A DNA stretch of 64,000 bases from Streptomyces genisteinicus (GTDB taxonomy: Bacteria; Actinomycetota; Actinomycetes; Streptomycetales; Streptomycetaceae), in the NCBI RefSeq assembly GCF_014489615.1, contig NZ_CP060825.1, forward strand, positions 5,342,501-5,406,500, given 5' to 3'. Positions within the stretch are counted from its first letter, which is position 1; each line of letters starts with the position of its first letter. Of this stretch, positions 63,392 through 64,000 are shown in pieces. The notes beneath the pieces were generated by a model, which was not told where the DNA came from, did no database searches, and saw nothing but the letters and a program-made list of their open reading frames with translations. Position numbers and translations under genes: made by a program.

Positions 63392-64000
63392 CAGCGGGCA
63401 CCCCCCAGAGGCATCGTCGCCAGCACACCCGGCAGCTGTTCGCGGTCGAGACGCAGCAGACCGACCTTCGCGCCGCGCGCCGCCTGCTCCAGAGCGCGCC
63501 GCACGCCGATCAGTTCGGTGTCGGAGCCGCCCGTGATCCGCACGTGCCCTCCGATGTCCATCGTCCCCTGGCGGGTGCCGCGCCGGACGGTGAGGCTGAT
63601 CGTGGTCGCGTAGGCGGGCACGGCCGTCAGCAGCGAGACCAGCTTCGGCAGCGGAGTCGCGGCCCGGCCGAGCTCCGGCCAGCGGCCCACCGCGTACGAG
63701 GTGTGCCAGCGGTCGTCGCACCGCCACACCCGGGAGGTCTCCGCCGTCCGGCGCTGCGGCGCGGCGTCGGGGCGGCCGGCCCGCGACGCCGCGCGCGGGC
63801 TCGCACAGGCTGCGGTCGCCACGGTGGAGTTGAGCTCCTCCTGGTCGAGCACCACGGCCTGGAACCCCGCGCCGGTCATGCGGCTGGCGACGTGGTCGGC
63901 GACGCGCACCAGGCAGCGCTGAGCACCCTCCATGCCGCCGCCGCGCGCCGCGACCGCCTCGGGACACAGCTCGGGGTCCAGCTTCACGGCGATCCACGTC
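63391..64000 (-). CDS. type VII secretion protein EccE-like (5' end outside window)
   Basis: The frame is open at the right edge, and about 203 C-terminal residues are visible. They begin TWIAVKLDPELCPEAVAARGGG, continue with HVASRMTGAGFQAVVLDQEELNSTV, WRCDDRWHTSYAV and end IGVRRALEQAARGAKVGLLRLDREQLPGVLATMPLGG. This resembles the C-terminal, extracytoplasmic part of actinobacterial EccE, a membrane component of type VII secretion; membrane helices would be in the missing N-terminus. The identification rests on my recall of this tail, supported by the EspI-like neighbour. Confidence 0.68.
   Translation of the reverse strand, partial: TWIAVKLDPELCPEAVAARGGGMEGAQRCLVRVADHVASRMTGAGFQAVVLDQEELNSTVATAACASPRAASRAGRPDAAPQRRTAETSRVWRCDDRWHTSYAVGRWPELGRAATPLPKLVSLLTAVPAYATTISLTVRRGTRQGTMDIGGHVRITGGSDTELIGVRRALEQAARGAKVGLLRLDREQLPGVLATMPLGGAR

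Overview
The window is a high-GC actinobacterial chromosome segment, almost certainly from Streptomyces. The evidence is third-position GC richness, frequent GTG starts, stem-loops without U-tracts, GTGA/ATGA stop-start overlaps, and a gene order that, from memory, matches the S. coelicolor chromosome around the dxr-ispG-proS-nusA-infB region. I see no tRNA, rRNA, CRISPR array, insertion sequence or prophage.

Positions 1-9,100 hold the end of a gamma-aminobutyraldehyde dehydrogenase, a possibly leaderless membrane-protein gene, a secreted serine hydrolase, a translationally coupled methyltransferase / histidine kinase / response regulator set (minus strand), a decayed phosphodiesterase fragment, and a coupled deaminase plus glycerophosphodiester phosphodiesterase. 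The deaminase has the HVHHVGS signature I associate with aminodeoxyfutalosine deaminase of menaquinone synthesis.

Positions 9,100-30,100 are mainly a polyamine/GABA utilisation island: aldehyde dehydrogenase, PotD-PotA-PotB-PotC importer and FAD oxidase in one operon; then, separately, a GabT aminotransferase, a PucR-type regulator and a semialdehyde dehydrogenase. Imported putrescine-type amines could be oxidised to aminoaldehydes, then to GABA and finally succinate. Interleaved are a NADAR protein, a small unknown protein with a predicted SD-sequestering leader, a GH18 chitinase with a likely DasR operator, a PAP2 phosphatase, a large membrane-anchored ATPase and an unusual EXXR-less cytochrome P450 of CYP157 type.

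Positions 30,100-42,000 carry an acyl-CoA dehydrogenase, an EPSP-synthase-like enzyme, a lipoprotein and the housekeeping series dxr, site-2 protease, ispG, two GNAT acetyltransferases and proS. Positions 42,000-43,960 hold a minus-strand trio: a phosphotransferase-fold protein lacking catalytic residues, a ferritin-like protein and a lipoprotein.

Positions 44,100-52,400 are the translation cluster rimP-nusA-ylxR-infB-DUF503-rbfA-truB-ribF. Positions 52,500-58,400 are a fully coupled five-gene oligopeptide ABC transporter on the minus strand. Positions 58,575-64,000 are the edge of a likely type VII secretion locus: a 1,080-residue EspI-like proline-rich ATPase, a DUF397 protein, an unknown protein coupled to the next gene, and an EccE-like protein cut by the window end.
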